DNA of 6,615 nucleotides from CAMBDR01 sp046597185 (GTDB lineage: Bacteria > Pseudomonadota > Gammaproteobacteria > Burkholderiales > Burkholderiaceae_D), in contig JBKJLF010000050.1 of NCBI GenBank assembly GCA_046597185.1, positions 1 to 6,615 on the forward strand, written 5' to 3'. Of this stretch, positions 6,386 through 6,615 are shown one piece after another. Both the position numbers and the translations under genes were made by a program. Below the pieces are notes generated by a model, which saw nothing but the letters and a program-made list of their open reading frames with translations, did not search any database and was not told where the DNA came from. Every line of letters starts with the position of its first letter. The stretch's first letter is position 1.

Positions 6386-6460
6386 GCAACAACCAACCAC
6401 TTTAAGTTATTTCAAACAAAGCAAGGCGATTTCGGCTGAAAGAACAGCTATGGTTGTTGC
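6386..6460. repeat. 10-base inverted repeat between convergent genes
   Basis: GCAACAACCA (6386-6395) and TGGTTGTTGC (6451-6460) are perfect reverse complements separated by 55 bases. The right arm encodes the last residues (LLQQP) of the minus-strand gene, and the left arm lies just after the acetyltransferase stop. The long loop and lack of a T-run make it a poor intrinsic terminator. A long-range stem in transcripts from either side is possible. Confidence 0.45.
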
Positions 6461-6615
6461 AGCAATTTATTTTCCACCAGCCAATATTTTAACTTGAAAT
6501 ACATCTTGCTCATTTCTTCAGCGTCAGGCGTTCTCGTTACACCAGTGGCATTTTCAAACCATTTCATTCTCGGTTCGGCTGCCGAGCCTACAATTCGTGC
6601 ACCGTGAGTGATCGG
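6448..6615 (-). CDS. C-terminal end of an unrecognised protein, 5'-partial
   Basis: On the minus strand the frame is open from the right edge to a TAG stop at 6448-6450, giving 55 residues. It begins PITHGARIVGSAAEPRMKWF and ends KLKYWLVENKLLQQP. The composition looks like a real soluble protein: balanced charged and hydrophobic residues, and an amphipathic helix-like end (EEMSKMYFKLKYWLVENKLL). The gene would converge on the acetyltransferase gene with 73 bases between the stops. The start and most of the protein lie beyond 6615. I do not recognise the family from this tail, and no catalytic motif is visible. The internal ATGs would give only very short products, so the natural start is outside the window. 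Confidence 0.6.
   Translation of the reverse strand, partial: PITHGARIVGSAAEPRMKWFENATGVTRTPDAEEMSKMYFKLKYWLVENKLLQQP

Overview
The window looks like an ordinary chromosomal stretch from a Gram-negative proteobacterium of moderate GC content. A betaproteobacterium is my best guess. The main reason is a 3-hydroxybutyrate-oligomer hydrolase, a family found mostly in bacteria that make or use polyhydroxybutyrate, preceded by a Cys-Gly-rich lipoprotein signal peptide. There is no rRNA, tRNA or other taxonomic marker, so this placement is an inference.

Layout from left to right. (1) Positions 1-1185, plus strand: the C-terminal two thirds of an AAA-ATPase-like/PD-(D/E)XK nuclease protein whose Walker A end lies outside the window. 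(2) Positions 1196-3265, minus strand: an intact predicted 3HB-oligomer hydrolase, converging on the first gene with only 10 bases between the stop codons. (3) Positions 3307-3800, minus strand: a broken, shrunken second copy of the same hydrolase. It keeps the start, a lipoprotein signal peptide and the exact C-terminal end, but has lost about three quarters of the interior through three deletions. (4) Positions 3801-4016: a divergent intergenic region with a nested inverted repeat. (5) Positions 4017-5843, plus strand: an exported zinc carboxypeptidase of family M14. (6) Positions 5892-6374, plus strand: a GNAT acetyltransferase, probably read with the peptidase. (7) Positions 6448-6615, minus strand: the C-terminal end of an unrecognised protein entering from the right edge.

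Functionally, the hydrolase and the peptidase are both predicted exported or envelope hydrolases, for 3HB oligomers and peptides respectively. Nothing in the sequence ties them into one pathway. The nuclease-like protein belongs to a widespread family of unknown role.

I found no CRISPR array, insertion sequence, phage gene or RNA gene. The most informative structure is the tandem hydrolase duplication. The two copies share a 25-base leader at the same distance from their start codons. The first deletion in the decayed copy maps exactly onto a 14-base direct repeat still present in the intact copy. I see no convincing sign of a new multi-gene system. No gene-free stretch exceeds 300 bases.
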